Below are positions 9,969 to 17,881 of a stretch of DNA of 64,000 nucleotides, in pieces (position 1 is the first letter of the stretch; each line of letters begins with the position of its first letter). The stretch is taken from positions 186,001 to 250,000 of the forward strand of contig NZ_JACHJY010000010.1 in assembly GCF_014203895.1 (NCBI RefSeq), written 5' to 3'. The notes beneath the pieces are model-generated. The model saw only the letters and a list, made by a program, of their open reading frames with translations, had not been told where the DNA came from and searched no databases. Position numbers and translations under genes: made by a program. The stretch is from Streptomyces nymphaeiformis (GTDB taxonomy: Bacteria; Actinomycetota; Actinomycetes; Streptomycetales; Streptomycetaceae).

Positions 9969-11480
9969 ATGACCGTACGGCGAGTAATGGGCATCGAGAC
10001 GGAGTACGGGATCTCCGTCCCCGGACACCCGAACGCCAATGCCATGCTCACCTCGTCCCAGATCGTCAACGCCTACGCGGCGGCGATGCACCGGGCGCGC
10101 CGCGCCCGCTGGGACTTCGAGGAGGAGAACCCGCTGCGGGACGCCCGCGGCTTCGACCTCGCCCGCGAGGCCGCCGACTCCAGCCAGCTCACCGACGAGG
10201 ACATCGGCCTGGCGAACGTGATCCTCACCAACGGGGCCCGCCTCTACGTGGACCACGCCCACCCCGAGTACAGCGCGCCCGAGGTCACCAACCCGCGCGA
10301 CGCCGTCCTCTGGGACAAGGCCGGCGAGCGGATCATGGCCGAGGCGGCCGAGCGCGCCGCCCAGCTCCCGGGGGCGCAGCCCATCCACCTCTACAAGAAC
10401 AACACCGACAACAAGGGCGCCTCCTACGGCACGCACGAGAACTACCTGATGAAGCGGGAGACCCCCTTCTCGGACATCGTGCGCCACCTCACCCCCTTCT
10501 TCGTCTCCCGCCAGGTCGTCACCGGCGCGGGACGGGTCGGCATCGGCCAGGACGGCCGGGAGAACGGCTTCCAGCTCAGCCAGCGCGCCGACTACTTCGA
10601 GGTCGAGGTGGGCCTGGAGACCACCCTCAAGCGGCCCATCATCAACACCCGGGACGAGCCGCACGCCGACGCCGAGAAGTACCGCCGCCTGCACGTGATC
10701 ATCGGTGACGCGAACCTCTCGGAGATCTCCACCTACCTGAAGCTCGGCACCACCGCCCTCGTCCTCTCGATGATCGAGGACGGCTTCATCACCGTCGACC
10801 TCGCCGTCGACCAGCCGGTCCGGACCCTGCACCACGTCTCGCACGACCCGACGCTCCAGTACCTCATCACGCTGCGCAGCGGCCGGACGCTCACCGCGGT
10901 CCAGCTCCAGATGGAGTACTTCGAGCTGGCCAGGAAGTACGTGGAGGAGCGGTACGGCTCGGACGCGGACGAGCAGACCATGGACGTCCTCACGCGCTGG
11001 GAGGACACCCTGGGCCGGCTCGAGACCGACCCGATGAGCCTCTCCGGCGAGCTGGACTGGGTCGCCAAGCGGGAGCTCATGGAGGGCTACCGGCGCCGCG
11101 ACGGCCTGGACTGGGACGCGGCCCGGCTGCACCTGGTGGACCTCCAGTACGCGGACGTACGCCCCGAGAAGGGCCTCTACAACCGCCTGGTGGCCCGCGG
11201 GCGGATGAAGCGGCTCCTGGACGAGACCGAGGTGGAGAGGGCCGAGACGGCGCCTCCGGAGGACACCAGGGCCTATTTCCGGGGCCGCTGCCTGGAGCAG
11301 TACGCCGACGACGTCGCCGCGGCCTCCTGGGACTCGGTGATCTTCGACCTGCCCGGCCGGGACTCCCTCCAGCGCGTCCCGACCCTGGAGCCGCTGCGCG
11401 GCACCAAGGCCCATGTGAAATCGCTCCTGGACCGCTGCCGCACGGCGGAGGAACTGGTGCGGGTCCTCTCGGGCGGCTGA
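9969..11480 (+). CDS. dop: Depupylase/Pup deamidase Dop
   Basis: A 503-residue carboxylate-amine-ligase-fold enzyme that cleaves the isopeptide bond between Pup and substrate lysines, and in species whose Pup ends in Gln also deamidates it. The N-terminal MGIETEYGIS motif holds metal/ATP-binding glutamates, and HLYKNNTDNKGASYGTHENY and RPIINTRDEPHADAEKYRR are blocks shared with the paralogue PafA at 16403. Residues 40-80 form the longer Dop-type loop (EENPLRDARGFDLAREAADSSQ), which distinguishes Dop from PafA. Good ribosome site AAGGAGGG. Because Pup here ends in Glu, the deamidase activity may be unnecessary and Dop may act mainly as a depupylase. Confidence 0.96.
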   Translation: MTVRRVMGIETEYGISVPGHPNANAMLTSSQIVNAYAAAMHRARRARWDFEEENPLRDARGFDLAREAADSSQLTDEDIGLANVILTNGARLYVDHAHPEYSAPEVTNPRDAVLWDKAGERIMAEAAERAAQLPGAQPIHLYKNNTDNKGASYGTHENYLMKRETPFSDIVRHLTPFFVSRQVVTGAGRVGIGQDGRENGFQLSQRADYFEVEVGLETTLKRPIINTRDEPHADAEKYRRLHVIIGDANLSEISTYLKLGTTALVLSMIEDGFITVDLAVDQPVRTLHHVSHDPTLQYLITLRSGRTLTAVQLQMEYFELARKYVEERYGSDADEQTMDVLTRWEDTLGRLETDPMSLSGELDWVAKRELMEGYRRRDGLDWDAARLHLVDLQYADVRPEKGLYNRLVARGRMKRLLDETEVERAETAPPEDTRAYFRGRCLEQYADDVAAASWDSVIFDLPGRDSLQRVPTLEPLRGTKAHVKSLLDRCRTAEELVRVLSGG

Positions 11481-11508
11481 AACAGCCGCCCGGCACGGGC
11501 CTGAAATA

Positions 11509-11543
11509 CCCGGGCACTGGGAATCATGGAATCAGTGCCCGGG
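11509..11543 (+). terminator. Terminator-like hairpin between dop and pup
   Basis: Perfect 11-bp arms CCCGGGCACTG and CAGTGCCCGGG around a 13-base AT-richer loop. It separates dop from the pup transcription signals. Confidence 0.7.
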
Positions 11544-11568
11544 CGTTGTGGAAACTGCGGGGCCGAAG

Positions 11569-11592
11569 TCAGACCCGACCTATAGGGTCTGA
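11569..11592 (+). promoter_or_regulatory. Palindrome overlapping a -10-like box upstream of pup
   Basis: Perfect inverted repeat TCAGACCC-N8-GGGTCTGA; the spacer and right arm contain TATAGG (11581-11586), a plausible -10 box about 55 bases before the pup start. The layout suggests a repressor or activator site controlling pup and the downstream prcBA genes. No binding protein can be named. Confidence 0.5.
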
Positions 11593-11640
11593 TCTTGTAC
11601 GGACTCAACCGAGCGGGCCGATTCGAGCGGGGTGAGGGAT

Positions 11641-11853
11641 ATGGCGACCAAGGACACCGGCGGCGGACAGCAGAAGGCGACGCGATCCACGGAGGAGGTC
11701 GAGGAGACCACCACCGAGGCGAGCTCCGACCTCAAGGAACGCCAGGAGAAGCTGAGCGACGACGTGGACTCCGTCCTGGACGAGATCGACGACGTGCTCG
11801 AGGAGAACGCCGAGGACTTCGTGCGCTCCTTCGTTCAGAAGGGCGGCGAGTAG
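11641..11853 (+). CDS. pup: Prokaryotic ubiquitin-like protein Pup
   Basis: The 70-residue intrinsically disordered protein tag of the Pup-proteasome pathway. The central coiled-coil-forming stretch DLKERQEKLSDDVDSVLDEIDDVLEENAEDFVRSFVQKGGE binds the Arc coiled coil, and the acidic Thr/Glu-rich N-terminus is the initiation segment threaded into the ATPase. The C-terminus is Gly-Gly-Glu, encoded GGC GGC GAG followed directly by TAG, so the gamma-carboxylate used by PafA is present without deamidation. I chose ATG at 11641 after GTGAGGG; an upstream ATG at 11632 overlaps that ribosome site. Flanked by hairpins on both sides, which suggests separate control of Pup dose. Confidence 0.97.
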   Translation: MATKDTGGGQQKATRSTEEVEETTTEASSDLKERQEKLSDDVDSVLDEIDDVLEENAEDFVRSFVQKGGE

Positions 11854-11875
11854 CCGCCCCACGCGCCTGTCGTCC

Positions 11876-11919
11876 TCCGTCCCCGGAACCCTGGTGAAAG
11901 CCGTGGGTCCGGGGACGGA
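11876..11919 (+). terminator. Terminator-like hairpin between pup and prcB
   Basis: Perfect 11-bp arms TCCGTCCCCGG and CCGGGGACGGA with a 22-base loop. Partial termination here could keep Pup in excess over proteasome subunits. Confidence 0.65.
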
Positions 11920-12013
11920 TGACAAGCGGTGGCACGGGTAAGGTCCGTGCACAGCATCCAAGATCAGCCGGTGCTTCCCACGACCGGCCGACTGTCCCAC
12001 CGGAAGGAATCGC

Positions 12014-12853
12014 GTGGAAGCCAACCCTCGAAGCACCGGGCGTCTGCCGGCGGCCTTCCTGACGCCGGGCTCGTCCTCGTTCATGGACTTCCTGGCCGAT
12101 CACTCGCCGGAACTGCTCCCGGGGAACCGGAAGCTGCCCGAGGGGATCGTCGAGGCCCCGCACGGCACGACCATCGTGGCCGCCACGTTCCCCGGCGGGG
12201 TCGTGCTCGCCGGTGACCGGCGGGCGACCATGGGGAACATGATCGCGCAGCGGGACATCGAGAAGGTGTTCCCGGCCGACGAGTACTCGGCCGTCGGCAT
12301 CGCCGGCACCGCCGGTCTCGCCGTGGAGATGGTCAAGCTGTTCCAGCTGGAGCTGGAGCACTTCGAGAAGGTGGAGGGCGCGACGCTCTCCCTGGAGGGC
12401 AAGGCGAACCGCCTCTCCACCATGATCCGGGGCAACCTGGGCATGGCCATGCAGGGGCTCGCCGTCGTCCCGCTCTTCGCGGGCTGGGACGAGGGCAAGG
12501 AGAAGGGCCGGATCTTCTCGTACGACGTGACCGGCGGCCGCTCCGAGGAGCACGGTTTCGCCGCCACCGGCTCCGGCTCGATCTTCGCGCGCGGCTCGAT
12601 GAAGAAGCTGTACCGCGCCGACCTCACCGAGGAGCAGGCCACCACGCTGGTGGTGCAGGCGCTGTACGACGCGGCGGACGACGACTCGGCGACCGGTGGT
12701 CCCGACATGGCCCGCCGGATCTTCCCGATCGTCACCGTCATCACCGACGAGGGCTTCCGCAGGCTCACCGAGGCGGAGTCCTCCGGGCTGGCCCGATCGG
12801 TCACCGAGCGGCGTCTGGAGCAGCCCGACGGGCCGCGCGCCGCACTGCTCTGA
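12014..12853 (+). CDS. prcB: Proteasome beta subunit PrcB
   Basis: The catalytic subunit of the 20S proteasome. The precursor has 279 residues with a propeptide of about 51 residues ending EAPHG, followed by the autocatalytic N-terminal threonine Thr52 in TTIVAATFPGGVVLAGDRR. The conserved Asp and Lys of the active site follow in AGDRRAT and EKVFP. Mature beta rings stack between the alpha rings made by PrcA. The GTG start has an AAGGAA site. It is 52 bases upstream of prcA, and the pair is presumably co-transcribed. Confidence 0.97.
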   Translation: MEANPRSTGRLPAAFLTPGSSSFMDFLADHSPELLPGNRKLPEGIVEAPHGTTIVAATFPGGVVLAGDRRATMGNMIAQRDIEKVFPADEYSAVGIAGTAGLAVEMVKLFQLELEHFEKVEGATLSLEGKANRLSTMIRGNLGMAMQGLAVVPLFAGWDEGKEKGRIFSYDVTGGRSEEHGFAATGSGSIFARGSMKKLYRADLTEEQATTLVVQALYDAADDDSATGGPDMARRIFPIVTVITDEGFRRLTEAESSGLARSVTERRLEQPDGPRAALL

Positions 12854-12905
12854 CCGCTCGTCGCCCGTAGAAGCCCTTCAGACCGGAAGAAAGGGACGGT
12901 AGCCG

Positions 12906-13658
12906 GTGTCCACGCCGTTCTATGTCTCACCCCAGCAGGCCATGGCCGACCGGGCCGAGTACGCCCGCAAGGGCATCGCCCGCGGCCGCAGCCTGGTCGT
13001 CCTCCAGTACACCGACGGCATCGTCTTCGTCGGTGAGAACCCGTCCCGTGCCCTGCACAAGTTCAGCGAGATCTACGACCGGATCGGCTTCGCGGCCGCC
13101 GGCAAGTACAACGAGTACGAGAACCTCCGCATCGGCGGCGTGCGCTACGCCGACCTGCGGGGTTACACCTACGACCGGGACGACGTCACCGCGCGCGGCC
13201 TGGCCAACGTCTACGCCCAGACCCTGGGCACGATCTTCTCCAGCGCGGGGGAGAAGCCGTACGAGGTGGAGCTCGTCGTCGCCGAGGTCGGCTCGGATCC
13301 GGAGGGCGACCAGATCTACCGGCTGCCGCACGACGGCTCGATCGTGGACGAGCACGGCTCGGTCGCGGTCGGCGGGAACGCGGAGCAGATCAGCTCCTTC
13401 CTGGACCAGCGGCACCGGGATGGCATGTCCCTCGCCGAGGCCCTGAAGCTGGCCGTGCAGGCGCTGTCGCGGGACACCAACGGCACCGAGCGGGAGATCC
13501 CCGCGGAGCGCCTGGAGGTGGCGGTCCTGGACCGTACGCGTCCGCAGCAGCGCAAGTTCAAGCGGATCGTCGGCCGTCAGCTGTCGCGCCTCCTGGAGGC
13601 GGACAACGCGGCGGCGGCGAAGACGGACGAGCCTTCGGACGAGGCTCCCGAGGAGTAG
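12906..13658 (+). CDS. prcA: Proteasome alpha subunit PrcA
   Basis: A 250-residue alpha subunit forming the outer gating rings of the 20S proteasome. The N-terminal STPFYVSPQQAMADRAEYARKGIARGRS is the family signature: the first residues form the gate and the H0 helix follows. The C-terminal acidic tail (KTDEPSDEAPEE) is typical of actinomycete alpha subunits. The GTG start is preceded by GACGGTAG, a weak site. A strong hairpin at 13670 ends the transcript. Confidence 0.96.
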   Translation: MSTPFYVSPQQAMADRAEYARKGIARGRSLVVLQYTDGIVFVGENPSRALHKFSEIYDRIGFAAAGKYNEYENLRIGGVRYADLRGYTYDRDDVTARGLANVYAQTLGTIFSSAGEKPYEVELVVAEVGSDPEGDQIYRLPHDGSIVDEHGSVAVGGNAEQISSFLDQRHRDGMSLAEALKLAVQALSRDTNGTEREIPAERLEVAVLDRTRPQQRKFKRIVGRQLSRLLEADNAAAAKTDEPSDEAPEE

Positions 13659-13669
13659 TCGGCGGTACC

Positions 13670-13713
13670 CGAAGGGGCCCCGGTCCGCGTGCGAGCGGCC
13701 CGGGGCCCCTTCG
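13670..13713 (+). terminator. Terminator after prcBA
   Basis: Perfect 14-bp arms CGAAGGGGCCCCGG and CCGGGGCCCCTTCG with a 16-base loop; a further partial GGGCCGGGGCCCTTCG copy follows at once. Confidence 0.75.
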
Positions 13714-13809
13714 GCGTACGCGGGCCGGGGCCCTTCGGCGTACCCGGGCTCGCGAAGGGCGGGCCGCGTGGGGCCTTCGCCGCGGGCCGCGCGGCGCCTG
13801 GCGGAGGCC

Positions 13810-13892
13810 GTTCGGCGCGGGCCGGTCGCGCAGCCGGTGGGGACCGTTCGGCGCGGGCCGGTCGCGCAGTCCGTGGGGACCGTTCCGCGTGG
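13810..13892. repeat. 36-bp tandem repeat between prcA and the LacI gene
   Basis: Two near-identical 36-bp units (13810-13845 and 13846-13881, differing only at two adjacent positions near the 3' end) and the first 11 bases of a degenerate third. The unit length is a multiple of three but the surrounding open frame looks like a chance GC-rich reading frame rather than a gene. The 240-base stretch 13659-13898 otherwise holds only the terminator. Confidence 0.8.
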
Positions 13893-13898
13893 CGCCCG

Positions 13899-14918
13899 TC
13901 AGACGGCCGGTGCGGGGCCCGTGGAGCCGCGGGGGACGAGGTCCACGGGCAGTGTGACCGGCGGGGCCTGTTCGCCCGCGAGGACGGCGAGGAGCGCCTC
14001 CATGCCCCGTCTGCCGAACTCCTCGGCGGGCAGCCGGACCGTGGTGAGCTCGGGTTCAACCGCCGTGGCCAGGGCCATGTCGTCGAAGCCCGTGACCGAG
14101 AGGTCCTCCGGGACGCGCAGCCCGAGGCGGTGCGCGGCCTTGCCGACGCCGACGGCGAGGATGTCGTCGTCGCAGATCACCGCGGTGGGGCGCGGGCCGG
14201 GGGCGGCGAGGGCCAGGTGGGCGGCCTCCCGCGCGTCGGCGACGTTCAGCGGCGCGCGCACGGTGCGGAGCTCCGTCCCCCGCAGGGCGTCGGCGAGGGC
14301 GGCGGCCCGTACGTCGAAGGTCCAGGACGGGACGGCGGACGCCAGGTGCAGGAAGCGGCGGTGGCCCAGGCCGAGCAGGTGCCGGGTGACCCGCCGCATG
14401 CCGTCGGCGACGTCGAGGTTCACGTGGGCGGCGGCGCCGGGGTCGGCCGGGTCGCTGTCGAGCATGACGAGGGGCAGGCCGGTGCCCCGGAAGGCCTTGA
14501 GGGCGTCGGCGGCCATGGAGGAGGCGATCACGCCGTCCAGGGCGGCCTGGGCCGAGGCGAAGGGGTCGCGGGTGGGGCCGACGCCGTCGGGCGAGGGGTA
14601 GAGCACGACGCCGAAGCCGTGGCGTGCCGCGACGGCGGCGGCGCCGGTGTAGACGTGGGCGAAGAACTCGTTGGTGAGCGCGGGGACGACGAGCAGCGCC
14701 GTACGGGTGCGGCCGAGGCGCAGGTTGCGGGCGGCGAGGTTGGGCCGGTAGTCGAGCTCGTCGGCGGCGTGGCGGACCGACTCGGCGGTGCGCTCGGAGA
14801 CCCGGCCGCGCCACTTCTCGCCGAGGACGAGGGAGACGGTGGCCTGGGAGACGCCCGCGGCCCGGGCCACGTCCCTGCTGGTCGGGCGGGCGCCGCCGAG
14901 GGGTTCGTGGGACTGCAC
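13899..14918 (-). CDS. LacI-family transcriptional regulator
   Basis: A 339-residue LacI/GalR repressor. The helix-turn-helix is at about residues 13-35 (TSRDVARAAGVSQATVSLVLGEK) with the hinge-helix region YRPNLAARNLRLGRT, then a periplasmic-binding-like effector domain ending FGRRGMEALLAVLAGEQAPPVTLPVDLVPRGS. I chose the GTG at 14918 because it has an ideal GGAGG site six bases upstream; starts up to 14978 are open. It is divergent from the MFS gene and probably represses it through the paired TACGTA sites between them. The pair sits between prcA and pafA but has no evident role in pupylation. Confidence 0.92.
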   Translation of the reverse strand: MQSHEPLGGARPTSRDVARAAGVSQATVSLVLGEKWRGRVSERTAESVRHAADELDYRPNLAARNLRLGRTRTALLVVPALTNEFFAHVYTGAAAVAARHGFGVVLYPSPDGVGPTRDPFASAQAALDGVIASSMAADALKAFRGTGLPLVMLDSDPADPGAAAHVNLDVADGMRRVTRHLLGLGHRRFLHLASAVPSWTFDVRAAALADALRGTELRTVRAPLNVADAREAAHLALAAPGPRPTAVICDDDILAVGVGKAAHRLGLRVPEDLSVTGFDDMALATAVEPELTTVRLPAEEFGRRGMEALLAVLAGEQAPPVTLPVDLVPRGSTGPAPAV

Positions 14919-14988
14919 GGGGAGCCTCCGCATGGGACGGTGGTCGGGGGTCGTGGGTGCGGGCTGGACCCGGTTCACGCCGACATGG

Positions 14989-15015
14989 TACGTATGACCC
15001 CGGACGTTATACGTA
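14989..15015. promoter_or_regulatory. Paired TACGTA palindromes, candidate LacI operator
   Basis: TACGTA occurs at 14989-14994 and again at 15010-15015, centres 21 bp apart (two helical turns), in the divergent LacI/MFS promoter region. Spacing on one DNA face suits a dimeric repressor pair. Confidence 0.5.
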
Positions 15016-15052
15016 AAACCTCGGCGCTGGCCCGAGGCGAGGGGAGAACGAC

Positions 15053-16333
15053 ATGGCCACCGAGGCCCCCGCGCACGGCGGCTATCTCGACATACTCCGG
15101 GCGCCCCACGCGGCCCGGCTCCTCGCCGGGACCCTCGTCGGGCGCCTGCCCAACGGCACCGGACCCATCGCCATGACCCTGTTCGTCCGCGACCAGGGCG
15201 GCAGCTACACCCTGGCCGGCGGGCTGATCGCGGCCTACGGCGTCGCCAACGCCGTCGGGCAGCCGCTCCTCGGCCGCGCCGTCGACCTCAAGGGCCAGCC
15301 CCGCGTCCAGCTGCCCGCCGCCGTGCTCTCCGCCCTCGGCATGGCCCTGTTCGCCCTCGCCGGCATCGGGAACCTGGCCCTCGCCTACGCCGCCGTCGTG
15401 GTCGCCGGGCTCTTCACCCCGCCCCTGGAGGGCGGCCTGCGCGCCCTGTGGCCGAGCGTCCTGGGCCGTGAGGACCGGGTCCACCGGGCGTACGCGCTCG
15501 ACGCCGTCGCGCAGGAGGTCATGTTCACGGTCGGCCCGCTCCTGGTGACGCTCCTGGTCGCCCTGTGGTCGCCCGCCGCCGCCCTCCTCGTCATCAACGC
15601 CCTGGGGATCCTCGGCGCCCTCGCCGTCGTCCTCTCCGAGCCCTCCCGCACCTGGCGCTCCGCCGCCCGCGAGGCCCACTGGCTGGGCGCCCTGCGCTCG
15701 CCCGGGCTGCTCGCCCTGCTCGGCTCGTTCTTCTTCGTCGGCCTCGCCCTCGGCTCCATCACGGTCGCCGCCGTGGCCTACGCCGACGACCGGGGCACCC
15801 CGTCCGTGTACGGCTGGCTGATGGCCGCCCTGGGCCTCGGTGCCCTGATCGGCGGCGTCGTCTACGGCGGCCGGCGGTGGACCGGGGCGCCCGAGCGGCG
15901 GCTGCGGGCCCTCGTGGCTCTCCTCGCGCTCTGCTACCTGCCGCTGATGCTGACCCCCGGCCCCGTCGCCATGACCGGCCTCGCGGCGCTCGCCGGGGTC
16001 TTCCTGGCCCCCGTCCTCGCCTGCGCCTTCATCGTGGTCGACCGGCACGCCCCGCGCGGCACGGTCACCGAGGCCTTCTCGTGGCTCGTCACCACGTTCG
16101 GCGTCGGCGCGGCCCTCGGCTCCGCCGTCGCGGGGCCCGCGGTCGAACTGGCCGGAACGGTGGCCGGGTTCGCCGTGGCCGGCGCGGGCGGCCTCGTCGC
16201 GCTGCTCGTCCTGCTGGCCACCGGCCGTGTCCTGGCCGCTCCCGACACGCCCGGCGGTCCCGGAGACGCCGCGCGACACGCCGACGGAGAGGTGGTCCCC
16301 GGCGCCGTACACGCCGAAAAGAACACGCACTGA
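15053..16333 (+). CDS. MFS transporter
   Basis: A 426-residue major facilitator superfamily protein with about 12 transmembrane helices and the short cytoplasmic DLKGQPR loop after helix 2 that corresponds to the A-motif. It most resembles small-molecule efflux permeases, but the substrate cannot be read from sequence. It has a GAGGGGAGA ribosome site. It is transcribed divergently from the LacI gene that likely controls it. The C-terminus has a hydrophilic tail (PDTPGGPGDAARHADGEVVPG). Confidence 0.88.
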   Translation: MATEAPAHGGYLDILRAPHAARLLAGTLVGRLPNGTGPIAMTLFVRDQGGSYTLAGGLIAAYGVANAVGQPLLGRAVDLKGQPRVQLPAAVLSALGMALFALAGIGNLALAYAAVVVAGLFTPPLEGGLRALWPSVLGREDRVHRAYALDAVAQEVMFTVGPLLVTLLVALWSPAAALLVINALGILGALAVVLSEPSRTWRSAAREAHWLGALRSPGLLALLGSFFFVGLALGSITVAAVAYADDRGTPSVYGWLMAALGLGALIGGVVYGGRRWTGAPERRLRALVALLALCYLPLMLTPGPVAMTGLAALAGVFLAPVLACAFIVVDRHAPRGTVTEAFSWLVTTFGVGAALGSAVAGPAVELAGTVAGFAVAGAGGLVALLVLLATGRVLAAPDTPGGPGDAARHADGEVVPGAVHAEKNTH

Positions 16334-16390
16334 TCGGAAAATGATCGAAACGGGAACGTCCAACCCGGTTTCAGCGCACGCCGTCAGGCG

Positions 16391-16396
16391 TAATGT
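16391..16396 (+). promoter_or_regulatory. Candidate -10 box of leaderless pafA transcript
   Basis: TAATGT ends six bases before the pafA ATG, with no Shine-Dalgarno sequence, so pafA may have its own leaderless mRNA separate from the MFS gene. Confidence 0.55.
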
Positions 16397-16402
16397 TCAG
16401 AC

Positions 16403-17764
16403 ATGGACCGCCGCATTTTCGGGCTGGAGAACGAGTACGGCGTCACGTGCACGTTCAGGGGACAGCGCCGACTGTCTCCTGACGAAGTGGCGCGCTACCT
16501 CTTCCGCCGTGTCGTGTCATGGGGCCGCAGCAGCAATGTCTTCCTGCGGAACGGCGCCCGCCTGTACCTGGACGTGGGTTCGCATCCGGAATACGCCACA
16601 CCGGAATGCGACAACGTGACCGAACTGGTCACCCACGACAAGGCCGGCGAGCGCATTCTCGAGGGCCTGCTCGTCGACGCCGAACGCCGCCTGCACGAGG
16701 AGGGAATCGCGGGCGACGTCTACCTCTTCAAGAACAACACCGACTCGGCCGGAAACTCCTACGGCTGCCACGAGAACTATCTCGTCGCCCGTCACGGTGA
16801 GTTCTCCCGGCTCGCGGACATCCTCATTCCGTTCCTCGTGACGCGGCAGCTCATCTGCGGCGCGGGAAAGGTCCTCCAGACCCCGCGTGGCGCGGTCTAC
16901 TGCGTCTCCCAGCGTGCCGAGCACATCTGGGAGGGCGTCAGCTCCGCCACCACCCGCTCGCGGCCCATCATCAACACCCGGGACGAGCCGCACGCCGACG
17001 CCGAGCGCTACCGCCGGCTGCACGTCATCGTCGGCGACTCCAACATGTCCGAGACGACCATGCTGCTCAAGGTCGGCGCCACCGACCTCGTGCTCCGCAT
17101 GATCGAGGCGGGCACGGTGATGCGCGACCTGACCCTGGAGAACCCGATCCGGGCCATCCGAGAGGTCAGCCACGACATCACCGGCCAGCGCAAGGTCCGC
17201 CTCGCCAGCGGTCGCGAGGCCTCCGCCCTGGAGGTCCAGCGCGAGTACTACGAGAAGGCCGTGGACTTCGTCGACCGCAGGGGCATCCGCTCCGGCACGG
17301 TCGCCCAGGTCCTGGAGCTGTGGGGCCGTACGCTCGACGCGATCGAGAGCGAGCAGCTCGACCGGATCGAGACCGAGATCGACTGGGTCATGAAGCACCG
17401 GCTCATCGAGCGCTACCGGGCCAAGCACAACATGACCATGTCGAACCCGCGGGTCGCGCAGATAGACCTCGCCTACCACGACATCCACCGTCGCCGGGGG
17501 CTGTACTACCTGCTGCAGAAGAACGGGCAGGCGGCGCGGATCTGCAACGACCTGAAGATCTTCGAGGGCAAGTCGGTGCCCCCGCAGACCACTCGGGCCC
17601 GGTTGCGCGGCGACTTCATCCGCCGTGCGCAGGAGCAGCGGCGGGACTTCACCGTCGACTGGGTCCACCTCAAGCTCAACGACCAGGCGCAGCGCACGGT
17701 GTTGTGCAAGGACCCGTTCCGTTCCGTCGACGACCGGGTGGAAAAGCTGATCGCCGGAATGTAG
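16403..17764 (+). CDS. pafA: Pup--protein ligase PafA
   Basis: A 453-residue ligase that phosphorylates the C-terminal glutamate of Pup with ATP and joins it to substrate lysines. The N-terminal RRIFGLENEYGVTC motif contains the catalytic-region glutamates, and YLFKNNTDSAGNSYGCHENY and RPIINTRDEPHADAERYRRLHV are shared with Dop. It lacks the longer N-terminal Dop loop, which assigns it to PafA rather than a second Dop. It is separated from prcBA by the LacI/MFS pair. A hairpin ends the unit. Confidence 0.96.
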   Translation: MDRRIFGLENEYGVTCTFRGQRRLSPDEVARYLFRRVVSWGRSSNVFLRNGARLYLDVGSHPEYATPECDNVTELVTHDKAGERILEGLLVDAERRLHEEGIAGDVYLFKNNTDSAGNSYGCHENYLVARHGEFSRLADILIPFLVTRQLICGAGKVLQTPRGAVYCVSQRAEHIWEGVSSATTRSRPIINTRDEPHADAERYRRLHVIVGDSNMSETTMLLKVGATDLVLRMIEAGTVMRDLTLENPIRAIREVSHDITGQRKVRLASGREASALEVQREYYEKAVDFVDRRGIRSGTVAQVLELWGRTLDAIESEQLDRIETEIDWVMKHRLIERYRAKHNMTMSNPRVAQIDLAYHDIHRRRGLYYLLQKNGQAARICNDLKIFEGKSVPPQTTRARLRGDFIRRAQEQRRDFTVDWVHLKLNDQAQRTVLCKDPFRSVDDRVEKLIAGM

Positions 17765-17784
17765 GCAGGTCATATCGGTCCCCG

Positions 17785-17813
17785 GAGCCCCGCGCGTTCG
17801 ACGTGCGGGGCTC
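17785..17813 (+). terminator. Terminator hairpin after pafA
   Basis: Arms GAGCCCCGC and GCGGGGCTC (9 bp) with an 11-base loop. Confidence 0.65.
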
Positions 17814-17881
17814 TCGACGTGACAGGAGGAACGCCTAGAGTGTCGGCACAACTACTGTGCCGTCTGAGATCTGAGGAACAC

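Noticed and set aside
13689..15176. Plus-strand frame opposite the LacI gene, containing the 36-bp repeats
   Set aside because: No domain, Gly/Arg-rich composition, and antisense to LacI; repeats are better treated as intergenic.
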